Part shown: positions 53,972 to 62,455 of the stretch, piece by piece | Position numbering within the stretch: the stretch's first letter is position 1 | Layout: each line of letters opens with the position of its first letter | NCBI RefSeq assembly: GCF_012848855.1 | Contig: NZ_CP051630.1 | Span: 2,273,501 to 2,337,500, forward strand | Reading direction: 5' to 3' | DNA length: 64,000 nt | DNA from: Pyruvatibacter mobilis | GTDB taxonomy: Bacteria > Pseudomonadota > Alphaproteobacteria > CGMCC-115125 | Program-made: the position numbers and the translations under genes | The notes under the pieces: model-generated | What the model was told of the DNA's origin: nothing | Databases searched by the model: none | Seen by the model: only the letters and a program-made list of their open reading frames with translations

Positions 53972-54916
53972 ATGGATAATCTCAGCGAAATTCTCTCCGT
54001 CACCAAGGTGAAGAGCAGCCTGTATTTTCGCACGGCCTTTACCGCGCCCTGGGGTGTGACGGTGCCGTCGTTCAACCATGTGGCGCGGTTTCACTATGTC
54101 TCCAAGGGCCAGTGCTGGGTGCGCGTGGACGGGGAAAGTGATCCGCAATGCCTGGAACAGGGCGACCTTGTGGTGGTGCCGCTCGGCCGCGCGCACACCC
54201 TTTCCGACACGCCGGACCGCAAGCCCACCGCGCTGGACCGGCTGGTGGAGGAAGCGAAATATGAAGGCGACGGCTGCCTTGTCTATGGCGGGCCGGAAAC
54301 GCAGGCGCCGACGGCGCTGATCTGCGGACACTTTGAATATGCCGACGAAATCCTCAATCCGCTGCTTCGGCAGCTGCCGCCGGCGATCGTCCTGCGGCGC
54401 ACCCTGATCGGCGATGTGGAATGGCTGGATGAGGGGCTGCTGTTCCTCTCCAAGGAAATCGACGGCGACCGGCCGGGGCGTGACGCGCTGGTGCAGCGGA
54501 TTTCGGAAATCCTGCTGATCCAGGTGCTGCGGCAATATCTTGAACATGCGCCTGAAGGCTCGACGCCGGTGAGCGCGCTCAGGGATCCGCGCCTGGCACG
54601 GGCGCTGGAAGTGATGCATCACCGGCCGGAGGACCGCTGGACGGTGGCGTCGCTGGCAGCCGAGGCCGGCATGTCGCGCACGGCCTTTGCCGGTCGGTTC
54701 CAGCAATTGATGGGGCTTGCGCCGCTTGAATATCTGACCGACTGGCGCCTGCGGAAGGCAACCAAATTGCTGCGCGAGACGGGGTCGCCCGTGCGGGTGA
54801 TCGCCTATCAGTGCGGCTATGAATCAGAAGCGGCCTTTGCGCGCGCCTTCAAGAAGCGCTTCGGCGTGTCGCCTGGCGAATACCGCCGCACCCACCTGCC
54901 CGCCCAGCAGCACTAG
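53972..54916 (+). CDS. AraC-family regulator with N-terminal cupin domain
   Basis: A 314-residue regulator. Residues about 10-185 form a cupin sensor domain (SFNHVARFHYVSKGQCWVRVDG, QGDLVVVPLGRAHTL). The C-terminal 100 residues carry the two HTH units of AraC: TVASLAAEAGMSRTAFAGRFQ and RVIAYQCGYESEAAFARAFKKRFGVSPGEYR. Such cupin_6/AraC regulators often control detoxification or dehydrogenase genes. AGGTGATAC precedes ATG 53972. Its target is unknown; the MAPEG gene upstream and the oxidase operon beyond are candidates. Confidence 0.9.
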   Translation: MDNLSEILSVTKVKSSLYFRTAFTAPWGVTVPSFNHVARFHYVSKGQCWVRVDGESDPQCLEQGDLVVVPLGRAHTLSDTPDRKPTALDRLVEEAKYEGDGCLVYGGPETQAPTALICGHFEYADEILNPLLRQLPPAIVLRRTLIGDVEWLDEGLLFLSKEIDGDRPGRDALVQRISEILLIQVLRQYLEHAPEGSTPVSALRDPRLARALEVMHHRPEDRWTVASLAAEAGMSRTAFAGRFQQLMGLAPLEYLTDWRLRKATKLLRETGSPVRVIAYQCGYESEAAFARAFKKRFGVSPGEYRRTHLPAQQH

Positions 54917-54942
54917 CCGGCGGGGGCAGTCCGCCCTTCCCG

Positions 54943-55089
54943 TCAGGTGCCGATCACCCATTTGATCAGCAGGCCGACGATCGAGATGGTGGCGACGCCT
55001 GCCATCCACAGCAGGACGAACCATCCGATTTCACGCCAGCCGGTGCGCTCGACGGGTCTGCCGGGTGGGGTTTCCCTGCGGGCAGGCAT
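54943..55089 (-). CDS. Small bd-oxidase subunit (DUF2474/CydX-like)
   Basis: A 48-residue single-helix membrane protein. A basic N-terminus (MPARRETPPGRPVERTGWRE) precedes one helix, IGWFVLLWMAGVATISIVGLLIKW. DUF2474 proteins of this kind are the third subunit of cyanide-insensitive-type bd oxidases. Its ATG shares ATGA with the cydB stop, so translation is coupled. Confidence 0.8.
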   Translation of the reverse strand: MPARRETPPGRPVERTGWREIGWFVLLWMAGVATISIVGLLIKWVIGT

Positions 55090-56090
55090 CAGTGATAGCC
55101 CGCCTCGGGGTCGATCTTGCCGCGGAACACCCAATAGGAATAGGCCGTGTAGCCCAGGATGAGCGGCAGCAGGATAACCGCGCCGACCAGCATGAAGGCG
55201 AGGCTCGCATCCGGCGCGGCGGCCTCGTGAATGGTGATGGCGCGCGGCACGATATAGGGCGCGAGCCCGATACCAAGGCCCGCGAAACACAGGCCGAACA
55301 GGCTGATGGCCGCCGGGAACGGCACCCGGTCGCGGCGGGTGAGCAGGCCCCAGGCCAGAAGCCCGGCTGCCATGGCCGTGAGTGTGGGCACCGGCAGCAC
55401 CAGCATGACCTGCGGGAAGGAGAACCAGCGCGCGGCGATCTCCGGCGACAGGAAGGGCGTCCACAGGCTCACCACGGCGACAAAGACGAGGGTGGCGAGA
55501 CCGGCGGTGCGGGCAAAGCCATAGGCCTTGTCGCGCAGGGGACCATCCGTCTTGAGGATCAGCCATGTGGCGCCGAGCAGCACGTAGCCCGCGCACAGGG
55601 CAACGCCGCAGGTGAGCGTGAAGGGGGTGAGCCAATCCCACCAGCCGCCAGCATAGGCACGGCCCTCGACCTCGATGCCCTGCACGAAGGTGCCGAGCAC
55701 GATGCCCTGCATGAAGGTGGCAAGCAGGGACCCCGTGTGGAAGGAAAGGTCCCAGTATTTCTCGTGGCCGGGATCACGCCAGCGGAACTCGAAGGCGACG
55801 CCGCGGAAGACAAGCGCCAGGATCATGACGATGAAGGGCGCATAAAGCGCAGGCATGACCACCGCATAGGCCAGGGGGAAGGCTGCGAACAGTCCGCCGC
55901 CGCCGAGCACCAGCCATGTCTCGTTGCCGTCCCAGACGGGGGCGACGGTGTTCATGGCGAGGCTGCGTTCATCGCCCCTGGCGAGAAAGGGAAACAGGAG
56001 GCCGATGCCGAGGTCGAAGCCATCGAGGATGATGTAGATGAAGATGGCGAGTGCCAGAAGGCCGGCCCAGATGAGTGGCAAGTCGAGCAT
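55089..56090 (-). CDS. cydB: Cytochrome bd-type ubiquinol oxidase subunit II
   Basis: A 333-residue membrane protein with about eight helices. It opens LPLIWAGLLALAIFIYIILDGFDLGIGLLFPF and holds APVWDGNETWLVLGGGGLFAAFPLAYA, the CydB signature. Together with CydA it reduces oxygen using ubiquinol. ATG 56090 follows AGGGAG, 11 bases after the cydA stop. The C-terminus couples to the small subunit. Confidence 0.96.
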   Translation of the reverse strand: MLDLPLIWAGLLALAIFIYIILDGFDLGIGLLFPFLARGDERSLAMNTVAPVWDGNETWLVLGGGGLFAAFPLAYAVVMPALYAPFIVMILALVFRGVAFEFRWRDPGHEKYWDLSFHTGSLLATFMQGIVLGTFVQGIEVEGRAYAGGWWDWLTPFTLTCGVALCAGYVLLGATWLILKTDGPLRDKAYGFARTAGLATLVFVAVVSLWTPFLSPEIAARWFSFPQVMLVLPVPTLTAMAAGLLAWGLLTRRDRVPFPAAISLFGLCFAGLGIGLAPYIVPRAITIHEAAAPDASLAFMLVGAVILLPLILGYTAYSYWVFRGKIDPEAGYH

Positions 56091-56101
56091 GTGCTGGCTC
56101 C

Positions 56102-57514
56102 CTAATCCGCCGGAATGGCATCGGGCCGCAGGGCGGCAGCGGGCGTTGTGCCCGCGGCGCGCTGGGGCTTGCCCTTGTCGGGCCCCTCGCCGCCTGCATC
56201 CGCCGGGGCGCGGTTCATCATCTTGAGGATGTAAAGCGTCCCCGCCCCGAAGAGCAGGAAGTAGACGACGATGAAGGCCAGCAGCGAGGCGGCAACCGCG
56301 GGCGCATCGATGGGGGCAACGCTTTCAGCCGTGCGGAGCAGGCCATAGACCGTGTAGGGCTGGCGGCCCACCTCGGTGGTGACCCAGCCTGCGAGCACGG
56401 CGATGAACCCGGCCGGGCCCATGAGCAGCGCCAGGCGCTGGAACAGGCGCGCGTCATAGAGCGTGCCGCGCCAGCGCAGATAGAGGCTGACCGCGCCGAC
56501 CAATGCCATCAGCATGCCGATGGCGACCATGATGCGGAAGCTCCAGAAGACAATGGCGACGGGAGGCCGATCGTCCTTCGGCACATCCTTGAGGCCGGGG
56601 GTCTCGCCGTCCCATGCATGGGTGAGGATGAGGGCCGACAGGCCTGGGATGCCGATCTCGTAGCGGTTTTCCTCCGCCACCTCGTCGGGCAGGGCGAAGA
56701 GAATGAGCGGGGCGCCGGTCTGGCGCTCCCAATGGCCTTCCATGGCGGCGACCTTGACCGGCTGGTGCTCGAGTGTGTTGAGGCCGTGGAAGTCGCCGGC
56801 GACGATCTGGATTGGGGCGACGATGGCGGCCATCCACATGGCCATGGAGAACATGCGGCGCGCGTCACGGTTGGTGCGGTCGCGCAGCAGGTGCAGCGCC
56901 CCCACCGCCCCCACCACGAAAGCCGTGGTGAGATAGGCGGCGAGCACCATGTGCACCAGCCGGTAGAGGAAGGACGGGTTGAAGACGATGGCCAGCCAAT
57001 CCACCGGCACGAACTGGCCTACCTCGTTGATGGCGTAGCCGGTGGGCGTCTGCATCCAGGAATTGACCGACAGGATCCAGGTGGCTGACAGGAGTGTGCC
57101 GAAGGCCACCATGGCCGTGGCGACCAGATGCAGGCTTTTCGAGACCCGGCCCATGCCGAACAGCATGACGCCGAGGAAGCCCGCTTCAAGAAAGAAGGCG
57201 GTAAGCACCTCATAGGCCATGAGCGGGCCGATGACCGGACCGGCCTTGTCGGAGAAGACACTCCAGTTGGTGCCGAACTGGTAGGACATGACGATGCCCG
57301 AGACCACGCCCATACCGAAGGCGACGGCGAAGATCTTCATCCAGTATTTAAACAGGCGCAGATAGCTGTCATCGCCGGTGCGCAGCCACAGGGCTTCGAG
57401 CACCAGCAGGTAGCTGGCGAGCCCGATGGAAAAAGCCGGGAAGATGATGTGGAAGGACACGGTGAAGGCAAACTGTGCCCGCGCCAGTGTGAGGGCGTCC
57501 AGGAACTCGGGCAT
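56102..57514 (-). CDS. cydA: Cytochrome bd-type ubiquinol oxidase subunit I (short Q-loop, CIO type)
   Basis: A 470-residue heme-bearing subunit with nine helices. ARAQFAFTVSFHIIFPAFSIG holds the first heme histidine; GRQPYTVYGLLRTAESV and GHWERQTGAPLILFALPDE are typical of CioA. The quinol-binding loop is short, as in the cyanide-insensitive oxidases, and the genetic partner DUF2474 agrees. GGAGG lies before ATG 57514. The 200-base region upstream shows no clear FNR or ArcA box. Confidence 0.95.
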   Translation of the reverse strand: MPEFLDALTLARAQFAFTVSFHIIFPAFSIGLASYLLVLEALWLRTGDDSYLRLFKYWMKIFAVAFGMGVVSGIVMSYQFGTNWSVFSDKAGPVIGPLMAYEVLTAFFLEAGFLGVMLFGMGRVSKSLHLVATAMVAFGTLLSATWILSVNSWMQTPTGYAINEVGQFVPVDWLAIVFNPSFLYRLVHMVLAAYLTTAFVVGAVGALHLLRDRTNRDARRMFSMAMWMAAIVAPIQIVAGDFHGLNTLEHQPVKVAAMEGHWERQTGAPLILFALPDEVAEENRYEIGIPGLSALILTHAWDGETPGLKDVPKDDRPPVAIVFWSFRIMVAIGMLMALVGAVSLYLRWRGTLYDARLFQRLALLMGPAGFIAVLAGWVTTEVGRQPYTVYGLLRTAESVAPIDAPAVAASLLAFIVVYFLLFGAGTLYILKMMNRAPADAGGEGPDKGKPQRAAGTTPAAALRPDAIPAD

Positions 57515-57714
57515 AGGGGCCGGCCTCCGGTTCTGACGGATCAGCGTCTGGTGATGATCTCACCATCTGTCGTGATCACATACAACCGGCGGGCTATCGG
57601 GCGCGAGGCCGCGGGATGTCACATGTGCGCTTCGACCGCAGAGGGGCTGGCGCGGAACAATAAGGGCTCAGGCGGCTTACCCCTTGAATGCATCACCATC
57701 AGATGGAGGTTGCC

Positions 57715-58386
57715 ATGCGTATTCTCGTGGCCGGCGCCAATGGCGCCATTGGACAATTGCTGCTCGACCGGCTGGTGCTGAACGGGCACGACGTGGCGGG
57801 CGGGGTGCGTACGCCGGAGCAATTTTCCGCCGTCAATGCGCGCAACGCCAAGGCGGTGAAGCTGGACCTGACCTGCCCGGAGGATTTCGCGCCGGCGCTT
57901 GAAGGCCGGGACGCTGTGATTTTCGTTGCCGGGTCAGGCGGCAAGGCCGTTGAGGACGTGGACCGGGACGGGGCAATCCGCCTGATCGACGCCACCAAGG
58001 CGGCCGGTATTCCCCGCGTCATTCTGCTGAGCTCGGTCTATGCGGACCGGCCCGAGGAAGGGCCGGAGAAAATCCGCCCCTATCTGCGCGCCAAACATGC
58101 CGCAGACCTGCACATGCAGGACAGCGGGCTTGATTTCACCATCGTGCGGCCGGGCACGCTCACCAATGAGCAGCCGCAGGACCATATCGAGCTGGGCACC
58201 CATCTGGCTGACGACGGCGGCAGCATTCCGCGCGCCGACGTGGCCAGCACGCTGGCATGCGTGCTGGAGACGCCGGGCTCGGTGGGCGCGACGTTTGAGA
58301 TCATCAGCGGCCCGAAGCTCGTGTCGGACGCGCTGGCGGATGCCTTCGAGGACCCGGCAAAGCTGGGGCGCACTTCAAAAGGGTAA
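57715..58386 (+). CDS. Atypical SDR (NAD(P)-binding, YwnB/NmrA-like)
   Basis: A 223-residue protein of the atypical SDR group. ILVAGANGAIGQLLLDRLVLNGHDVAGGVR is the GxxGxxG Rossmann start; FVAGSGGK, VILLSSVYADRP and FTIVRPGTLTNE follow in the usual order. It lacks the Tyr-x-x-x-Lys pair in canonical place (YLRAKHAADLH may serve), so it may be a sugar-epimerase-like or redox-sensing protein. GGAGG before ATG 57715 fixes the start. Confidence 0.87.
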   Translation: MRILVAGANGAIGQLLLDRLVLNGHDVAGGVRTPEQFSAVNARNAKAVKLDLTCPEDFAPALEGRDAVIFVAGSGGKAVEDVDRDGAIRLIDATKAAGIPRVILLSSVYADRPEEGPEKIRPYLRAKHAADLHMQDSGLDFTIVRPGTLTNEQPQDHIELGTHLADDGGSIPRADVASTLACVLETPGSVGATFEIISGPKLVSDALADAFEDPAKLGRTSKG

Positions 58387-58398
58387 TGCCCCCTCGCC

Positions 58399-59619
58399 TT
58401 ACATGCCGTAGCGCTCAATCACCATCTTGCCGAGGGTCATCAGGTGGACCTGATCGGGGCCGTCTGCCTGGCGGCACCAGCGGGCGTAATTGTAGTGCTC
58501 CGCCATCGGATAATCCTCGGTGAGGCCGCCGGCGCCGTGCATCTGCATGCAGCGGTCGATGACCGTCTGGATCATGATGGGCACCTGGGTCTTGGTGGCG
58601 GCGATGAGGTCGCGACTCTCCTGGGCACCCTTCTCGTCCATGGACTGGGCGGTGCGGTGCACCAGCAGGCGCGCCATCTCGATCTCGGAAAATGACTTGG
58701 CGATCTCTTCGCGCACCGATTGATGCTTGGCGAGGGGGCGGCCGAAGGTCTGGCGGTTGAGGACGCGCTTGCAGGCAAGCTCCAGCGCGCGCTGGCCTGC
58801 CCCGATGAGGCGCATGCAATGATGCATCCGGCCCGGGCCGAGGCGGCCCTGGGCGATCTCGAAGCCGCGCCCCTCCCCCAGCAGCACATTGTCGAGCGGC
58901 ACACGGACATCGTCGAAGACGATCTCCGCGTGGCCGAGGGGGGCATCGTCATAGCCCAGCGTCGTCAGCGGACGGATGAGGGTGATGCCCGGGGTGTCCT
59001 TGGGCACCAGCACCTGGGTCTGCTGCTTGTGGCGGTTGGCGTTGTCCGGGTCGGACTTGCCCATGACGATGAAGATCTTGGTGCGCTCATACATGGCGTT
59101 GGTGATGAACCATTTGCGCCCGTTGAGAACCCACTCATCCCCTTCCTTTCGGATCGAGAACTGGATGTTGGTGGCGTCGCTCGACGCCACGTCCGGCTCG
59201 GTCATCGCGTAGGACGAGCGGATCTCACCGGCGAGCAGCGGTTTGAGCCACTGCTCCTGCTGCGCCGGCGTGGCGTATTTCATAAAGACTTCCATGTTGC
59301 CGGTATCCGGCGCGTTGCAGTTGAAGACCTCCGGTGCCCAGATGACGCGGCCCATGATCTCGGCCAGCGGGGCGTAATCGAAATTGCTGATGCCGCCATG
59401 GTCTGAATATTGGGCGAAGTCCGGCGGCACGAAGAGGTTCCACAGGCCTTCGGCGCGGGCCCTGGTCTTCAATTCGTCCATCAGCGGCACGGGGGCGAAA
59501 CGGTTATCTGCCTCCGCCAGCGCCTGCGCGTAGGCATGCTCGTTGGGATAGACATGCGCGTCCATGAAGGCGCGCAGGCGGTCCTGCAATTCGAGGGATT
59601 TGGCGCTGTAGCTGTACAT
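58399..59619 (-). CDS. Acyl-CoA dehydrogenase (ACAD11-like)
   Basis: A 406-residue FAD enzyme. YAMTEPDVASSDATNI and WFITNAMYERTKIFIVMG are FAD-binding parts; HCMRLIGAGQRALELACKRV and MHGAGGLTEDYPMAEHYNYAR belong to the C-terminal helical domain, ending DGPDQVHLMTLGKMV as in ACAD11. It oxidises an acyl-CoA, passing electrons to ETF. The APH-type kinase encoded 119 bases upstream mirrors the two halves of animal ACAD10/11. Start ATG 59619 has only a weak ribosome site. Confidence 0.92.
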   Translation of the reverse strand: MYSYSAKSLELQDRLRAFMDAHVYPNEHAYAQALAEADNRFAPVPLMDELKTRARAEGLWNLFVPPDFAQYSDHGGISNFDYAPLAEIMGRVIWAPEVFNCNAPDTGNMEVFMKYATPAQQEQWLKPLLAGEIRSSYAMTEPDVASSDATNIQFSIRKEGDEWVLNGRKWFITNAMYERTKIFIVMGKSDPDNANRHKQQTQVLVPKDTPGITLIRPLTTLGYDDAPLGHAEIVFDDVRVPLDNVLLGEGRGFEIAQGRLGPGRMHHCMRLIGAGQRALELACKRVLNRQTFGRPLAKHQSVREEIAKSFSEIEMARLLVHRTAQSMDEKGAQESRDLIAATKTQVPIMIQTVIDRCMQMHGAGGLTEDYPMAEHYNYARWCRQADGPDQVHLMTLGKMVIERYGM

Positions 59620-59738
59620 GATGGGCGGCCCGTCATTTGGAGGATGGGGAGAGGTGTTTCACCCCCATTTGTCTCAATCGCCGGGCCGCCGTCAATCGTG
59701 CGGCGTAAGGCAGTGCCAAAAGCTCGCGCCCTGCGGGC

Positions 59739-60815
59739 TCAGGCCAGCCAGTCTTCGGCACGATGATCCGTTATCAGGTCCACGCCGCCATTCAGCATAC
59801 GGAAGAACATGTTATCGCCGCGCTCGGTCTGGGTGACCATGACGGCGGCGAAATAGGCGGTGAGGAACAGCTGATAGGCGCCGATGACATAGTGCTTCTG
59901 AAGCATGTCGTCGGCATAGTCAGCGACGCCCTGCCGGGCCAGCTCGGCCTTGTAGAGAGAGATGATCCCGTCGCCATGGGTGCGGCGTTCTTCCGCTGTC
60001 AGCGCGCCGGCGACGAAGTAGCCGAGGTCGGCGGCGGGTGGGCCGTAGGCGAAGCACTGCCAGTCCACCACGGTGATGGGGGCGCCGCCCTTGTCGCTGG
60101 CGAACATCATGTTGTCGGGGCGGAAATCCGCGTGGATGAGGGCGCGCGGACCGCCATGGCGCAGCTCGCCATAGGCTTCCATGCTGGTGCTGAGATGCTT
60201 GCCGATATGGCGGGCAGCGTCGCTGACACGGTCGCCATAGCGCTCGACGAACTGATCCCACACCACGGGGAACATCTCCGGCGGCACGGATTGCGGCGCG
60301 TTTTCCGTTTCCATTACCCAGGGGCGCTCGTTGAGGCTGTCGTCGTTCCAATAGGCGGCGTTGAGCTTGGCAGATTCCGCGGCGACGAGTTTTGCCTGAT
60401 CGAGCGTGACGCCGGCCAGCTGGTCCCCCTGCTCGGCGGGCGACAGATCGCCCATGATGAGGACGAAGTCGTGGCTTTCCTCGTTCACGTCGGCAAAGTA
60501 GCAGGTGGGCGTGGCGATGCGGGCTGTGGCCTGGAGCTCGTTGTAGAACTTCACCTCGCGATAGTAGTTCCACAGGGCAACGCCGGTGGCGCGGCTCGCT
60601 TCGCCATCCGCTGGAAACTTGCCGACAAGCGTGGTGGGTGCATCAGCCGGGGCACTGTCATAGGTCAGCGTAAAGCGGACGCAGTCCCCGATCTGACCGG
60701 TGCCGACCGGCCTGGTGGTGAAGTCCTTCACCTTGGCGTCAATGCCGCGGCGGGCGAGTGCCGCGCTGAGCCAGGGCGCATCGATCTTGCGCCAGTCGCG
60801 GATATCGAGGGTCAT
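59739..60815 (-). CDS. APH-type kinase-fold phosphotransferase
   Basis: A 358-residue protein with the aminoglycoside phosphotransferase/ecdysteroid-kinase fold. VGTGQIGDCVRFTLTY is the nucleotide-loop region, LVGKFPADGE contains the lysine, HADFRPDNMMF (about residues 225-235) is the catalytic Brenner motif and VVDWQ the metal-binding Asp. Drug resistance is not implied: members beside acyl-CoA dehydrogenases phosphorylate hydroxyacyl-CoAs. GGAGGG before ATG 60815 and a TGATG overlap with the preceding gene show translational coupling. Confidence 0.86.
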   Translation of the reverse strand: MTLDIRDWRKIDAPWLSAALARRGIDAKVKDFTTRPVGTGQIGDCVRFTLTYDSAPADAPTTLVGKFPADGEASRATGVALWNYYREVKFYNELQATARIATPTCYFADVNEESHDFVLIMGDLSPAEQGDQLAGVTLDQAKLVAAESAKLNAAYWNDDSLNERPWVMETENAPQSVPPEMFPVVWDQFVERYGDRVSDAARHIGKHLSTSMEAYGELRHGGPRALIHADFRPDNMMFASDKGGAPITVVDWQCFAYGPPAADLGYFVAGALTAEERRTHGDGIISLYKAELARQGVADYADDMLQKHYVIGAYQLFLTAYFAAVMVTQTERGDNMFFRMLNGGVDLITDHRAEDWLA

Positions 60816-61921
60816 CACTTGCCCTCCGCCGGCGGTGCCAGCAGGTCGCCGAGACCCGTTGCGTCGTGGCGGCCGAGCAGCAATTGCTCGACGATGCCCG
60901 CACCCTTGACGGTGGTGCCGCCGATATCGAGTTCGACCGATGACAGGCCCTGCTGGTGCATCCACAGGGGGTTTCCTTCGTCTGCGTCGGTGGAGGCGAA
61001 TTGCTCGTGCTCCACTTTCAGCTCGCCGAGATCACGCCCATGGCCCCAGACCGGGTGGGTGTAGCCGAGGCCGGACATGAAGAAGCGGCTCTTGATCTCA
61101 TACCGCAGCTGCGCGTCGCCGCCCTCGCCTTTCAGGTGCACGGTCAGCGCATTGATGCGGCGGGTGCCGGGGGCGAAGGTGATATCGAACTCGACGTCTT
61201 CGTAATGGTGCCGTTCACCGCCGATGCCTTCGATCACCGCGCTGCGGTTCCACGGGCGGCCATATTCATCATCATTGGTGTGGGCGAAGACGACGTGGTT
61301 CTGGAAATTGGCGGGCGACCAGACCCAGAAGAACTGGGTGAAGTTGCCGTCGGCCGGTGGCTGGCTGTCCGGCGCGCCAACCGGGCGGATGCCCCAGCTG
61401 CGGTCGCGGGTGCCCCACCAGCTGTCCGGCGACAGCTCGAGGCGCTCGCCTGCCACCGTGAGATGACCGGACCAGCCGACATTCTGGGTGAGGCGGGTGT
61501 AATCCATGAAGGCGCGCGAGCCGAGGCGCTTGATGAAGCGGGGTTCCTCGATGGGGGCGTGGCGGACGTGGAAGGTGACGTCACCGGAAATGCTGCCGTC
61601 GTTCTCGGCAATGGTGATGCGCACCTGTTCGAGCGGCTTGATGATCTCAAGGGCAATCGGCCCGACCTCAAGCACGGCGCGGTCGTGCTTCATGTGGCGG
61701 GAGGCGCGCAGCACATGCTGGACGCCATCCTTCACCACGCTGACCGAGGCATCCATGATGTCGAGCTGCGGGTAGAGGCCGAAGGCGATGGCGAAGAAGA
61801 TGGAGCCATCGGCGGTGTAGCCGTTGAAGAAATAGCGGTCATAGAAATTGCGGTCCGTGCCGGCGAACGCCATCGGCTCCGGTGTCTGGTGAAACGGATA
61901 CTCGTCTGCTCCGGTGAGCAT
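60815..61921 (-). CDS. Conserved protein of unknown function, coupled to the APH kinase
   Basis: A 368-residue cytoplasmic protein without signal or membrane helices. It is rich in Trp, His and beta-strand-like stretches (FFNGYTADGSIFFAIAFG, QFFWVWSPANFQNHVVFAHT, SWWGTRDRSWGIRP), suggesting two beta-barrel or lipocalin-like halves. I do not recognise a family with certainty. Its stop overlaps the kinase start, so it is probably a partner or a binding protein for the same lipid-like substrate. AGGGAG precedes ATG 61921. Confidence 0.72.
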   Translation of the reverse strand: MLTGADEYPFHQTPEPMAFAGTDRNFYDRYFFNGYTADGSIFFAIAFGLYPQLDIMDASVSVVKDGVQHVLRASRHMKHDRAVLEVGPIALEIIKPLEQVRITIAENDGSISGDVTFHVRHAPIEEPRFIKRLGSRAFMDYTRLTQNVGWSGHLTVAGERLELSPDSWWGTRDRSWGIRPVGAPDSQPPADGNFTQFFWVWSPANFQNHVVFAHTNDDEYGRPWNRSAVIEGIGGERHHYEDVEFDITFAPGTRRINALTVHLKGEGGDAQLRYEIKSRFFMSGLGYTHPVWGHGRDLGELKVEHEQFASTDADEGNPLWMHQQGLSSVELDIGGTTVKGAGIVEQLLLGRHDATGLGDLLAPPAEGK

Positions 61922-61966
61922 GGTGGATCTCCCTGTCGTGTTTTTATGCAGGCGTGGCGCTGGGGC

Positions 61967-62455
61967 CTAGAGGCCGAAGCGCTGTGGGTTGTCGCGGATC
62001 AGGCGTTCGAGCTTGGGCAGGCCCTTGCGGATGCCCTTGCGCAGCTGGGTGCCGAGCAGCCAGCCGATGGGAAAGACGCCATCGACCCGGCCGCGCCACT
62101 CGAAGGTGCAGTGCTCGCCCCGGTCGATGACCCGGTAATCTTCCACCGCGGCGCGCACGGGGAAGGAGGAGCGGTCGAAGCGGAAGGCCATGCGGCGGCC
62201 CTCGTCCCAGGCGAAGAAGGTCTCCTGCACTTCCATGCGGTCGATCTCGACGGTGCGGGTGGTGCCGATGCCGAAGGGCTGCGGGCTCGTCCAGGTGACG
62301 CGGCTGATGGGCAGCCACTCGCTCCAGGCGGGACCATCCACCATGGCGGCCCAGACCGCGCGGGCGGGCACGTTCAGATCATAGGTCAGCGGCGCTGCGG
62401 CGCCTGCCAGAAATTCCTCGCCGACGGGGCGGTGCTCCTTGAGCTTTTGGGCCAT
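61967..62455 (-). CDS. SRPBCC-fold (START-like) protein
   Basis: A 162-residue protein of the polyketide-cyclase/START-like fold. PLTYDLNVPARAVWAAMVD begins the first strand and helix, WLPISRVTWTSPQPFGIGTTR follows, and GWLLGTQLRKGIRKGLPKLER forms the long C-terminal helix lining a hydrophobic pocket. It probably binds or modifies a hydrophobic molecule. AGGAG precedes ATG 62455, which lies 77 bases inside the upstream TetR gene. Confidence 0.82.
   Translation of the reverse strand: MAQKLKEHRPVGEEFLAGAAAPLTYDLNVPARAVWAAMVDGPAWSEWLPISRVTWTSPQPFGIGTTRTVEIDRMEVQETFFAWDEGRRMAFRFDRSSFPVRAAVEDYRVIDRGEHCTFEWRGRVDGVFPIGWLLGTQLRKGIRKGLPKLERLIRDNPQRFGL

Noticed and set aside
57515-57714. FNR box upstream of cydA.
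   Set aside because: TTGAA-TGC-ATCAC near 57685 has the wrong spacing and ends, and lies closer to the rightward SDR gene.
59739-60815. Aminoglycoside-resistance gene.
   Set aside because: The kinase fold matches APH proteins, but the neighbours are lipid-catabolic genes and the family has many non-resistance members.
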